Of a stretch of DNA of 64,000 nucleotides, positions 63,533-64,000 are shown in pieces; the first letter of the stretch is position 1; each line of letters starts with the position of its first letter. Where the stretch lies: the NCBI RefSeq assembly GCF_000146165.2, contig NC_004347.2, forward strand, positions 868,001 through 932,000, given 5' to 3'. The position numbers and the translations under genes were made by a program. This stretch comes from Shewanella oneidensis MR-1 (GTDB lineage Bacteria; Pseudomonadota; Gammaproteobacteria; Enterobacterales; Shewanellaceae). The notes under the pieces were generated by a model. The model was not told the origin of the DNA and did no database searches. It saw nothing but the letters and a program-made list of their open reading frames with translations.

Positions 63533-64000
63533 GAAAGATACTGTGGTGGGGACCATGATCTTCACCATTACGCTCTGCCTTTTGTGCTCCTTTATGATCA
63601 CCGGCACCGCAGGCGTATTAAAAGAACGCAAACTTGCGAAAAAACGCGATGAGTTACAACGTTATGTGTTGATGGCGGCCGATGTCAATTTAGGCCAAGG
63701 TAATGAGTTTAGAGATATTTTTGCTAAATCTGTTAAACCATTACTGATTAATCTCGACACAGGTAAAGTGGACTCGGATGCCAATGTGCTTGACTTTGAC
63801 GAGCGCATGGCAGCGATTAACCCAGAAACCTCCAGCACCCCTAAAAAGGATATCGCTAAGATTAAAACCCGTGCTAACGATGCCCGTGTGTTTAAGGTGT
63901 TTGATGATAGCGGCAAATTATCTAGCGTAGTCGTGCCATTCTACGGCAAAGGTCTGTGGTCGATGATCTACGGTTACGTGGCCGTTGAACCTGACTTTAA
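63522..64000 (+). CDS. nqrC: Na+-translocating NADH:quinone reductase subunit C (partial)
   Basis: This is the first 159 codons of NqrC, cut by the right edge. It begins V-F-K-K-D-T-V-V-G-T, then one membrane helix (MIFTITLCLLCSFMITG) and the periplasmic domain with GLWSMIYGYVAVEPDF at the break. The FMN-threonine site would follow outside the window. It overlaps nqrB by 11 bases. Confidence 0.93.
   Translation, partial: MVFKKDTVVGTMIFTITLCLLCSFMITGTAGVLKERKLAKKRDELQRYVLMAADVNLGQGNEFRDIFAKSVKPLLINLDTGKVDSDANVLDFDERMAAINPETSSTPKKDIAKIKTRANDARVFKVFDDSGKLSSVVVPFYGKGLWSMIYGYVAVEPDF

Overview
The window is chromosomal DNA from a gammaproteobacterium and reads as Shewanella, probably close to the S. 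oneidensis group. The reasons are a napDAGH-type periplasmic nitrate reductase without napC, a LuxR/CsgD-like regulator beside two curlin genes, the yheS-yheT-yheU-prkB neighbourhood, pcnB-folK-panB-panC downstream of gluQ-dksA, and an nqr operon. This assignment rests on gene content and order recalled from the genus; no search was run.

Layout. 1-4.0 kb: leftward napD-napA-napG-napH (napH runs off the left edge), with matches to Fnr/EtrA and NarP sites upstream. 4.0-4.3 kb: a 265-bp MITE-like palindromic element. 4.3-7.7 kb: leftward type IV minor-pilin operon (pilE-, fimT-, pilV-, pilW- and pilX-like) without a pilY1. 7.9-12.6 kb: leftward AttE/permease/AttH-like ABC system. 12.8-14.6 kb: tandem glycine riboswitch and an AGCS-family amino-acid:cation symporter. 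14.7-21.1 kb: a 1765-residue hybrid sensor kinase followed by a REC-HD-GYP response regulator. 21.2-24.3 kb: ygfZ, serA and a YjdF-like membrane protein. 24.5-30.4 kb: csgD-like regulator, a 502-residue acidic curlin, a CsgB-like curlin and a divergent secreted subtilase. 30.4-37.4 kb: small secreted protein, panC-panB-folK-pcnB (pcnB apparently starts at AUU), gluQ, dksA, sfsA. 37.6-50.9 kb: pepB, GNAT protein, prkB-yheU-yheT, a Tat protein with a GMC oxidoreductase, a GFA-family protein, a TIGR02444-like protein, an ABC-F ATPase, yheV, agmatine deiminase, amidase. 51.3-54.8 kb: an AT-rich unknown gene split by an IS256-family element that itself carries an IS3-family element. 55.6-60.5 kb: pirin, dbpA, CbrC-like, VOC-family and Tas-like genes. 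60.9-64.0 kb: nqrA-nqrB-nqrC (nqrC cut by the right edge).

Most of the window is core metabolism and respiration. Accessory character is concentrated at 4.0-4.3 kb (MITE) and 51-55 kb (nested IS elements). The IS history can be read base by base: removing the IS3 element and one GAT copy restores the IS256 transposase, and removing the IS256 element and one GATTGTTA copy restores a 306-codon gene of unknown family with GIY-YIG-like motifs. Other points of note are the apparent AUU start of pcnB, a curlin with about 20 repeats, a riboswitch whose P1 stem and downstream hairpin share bases, and a pilX-like gene whose stop codon sits on the MITE boundary. I saw no CRISPR array, rRNA, tRNA or prophage.
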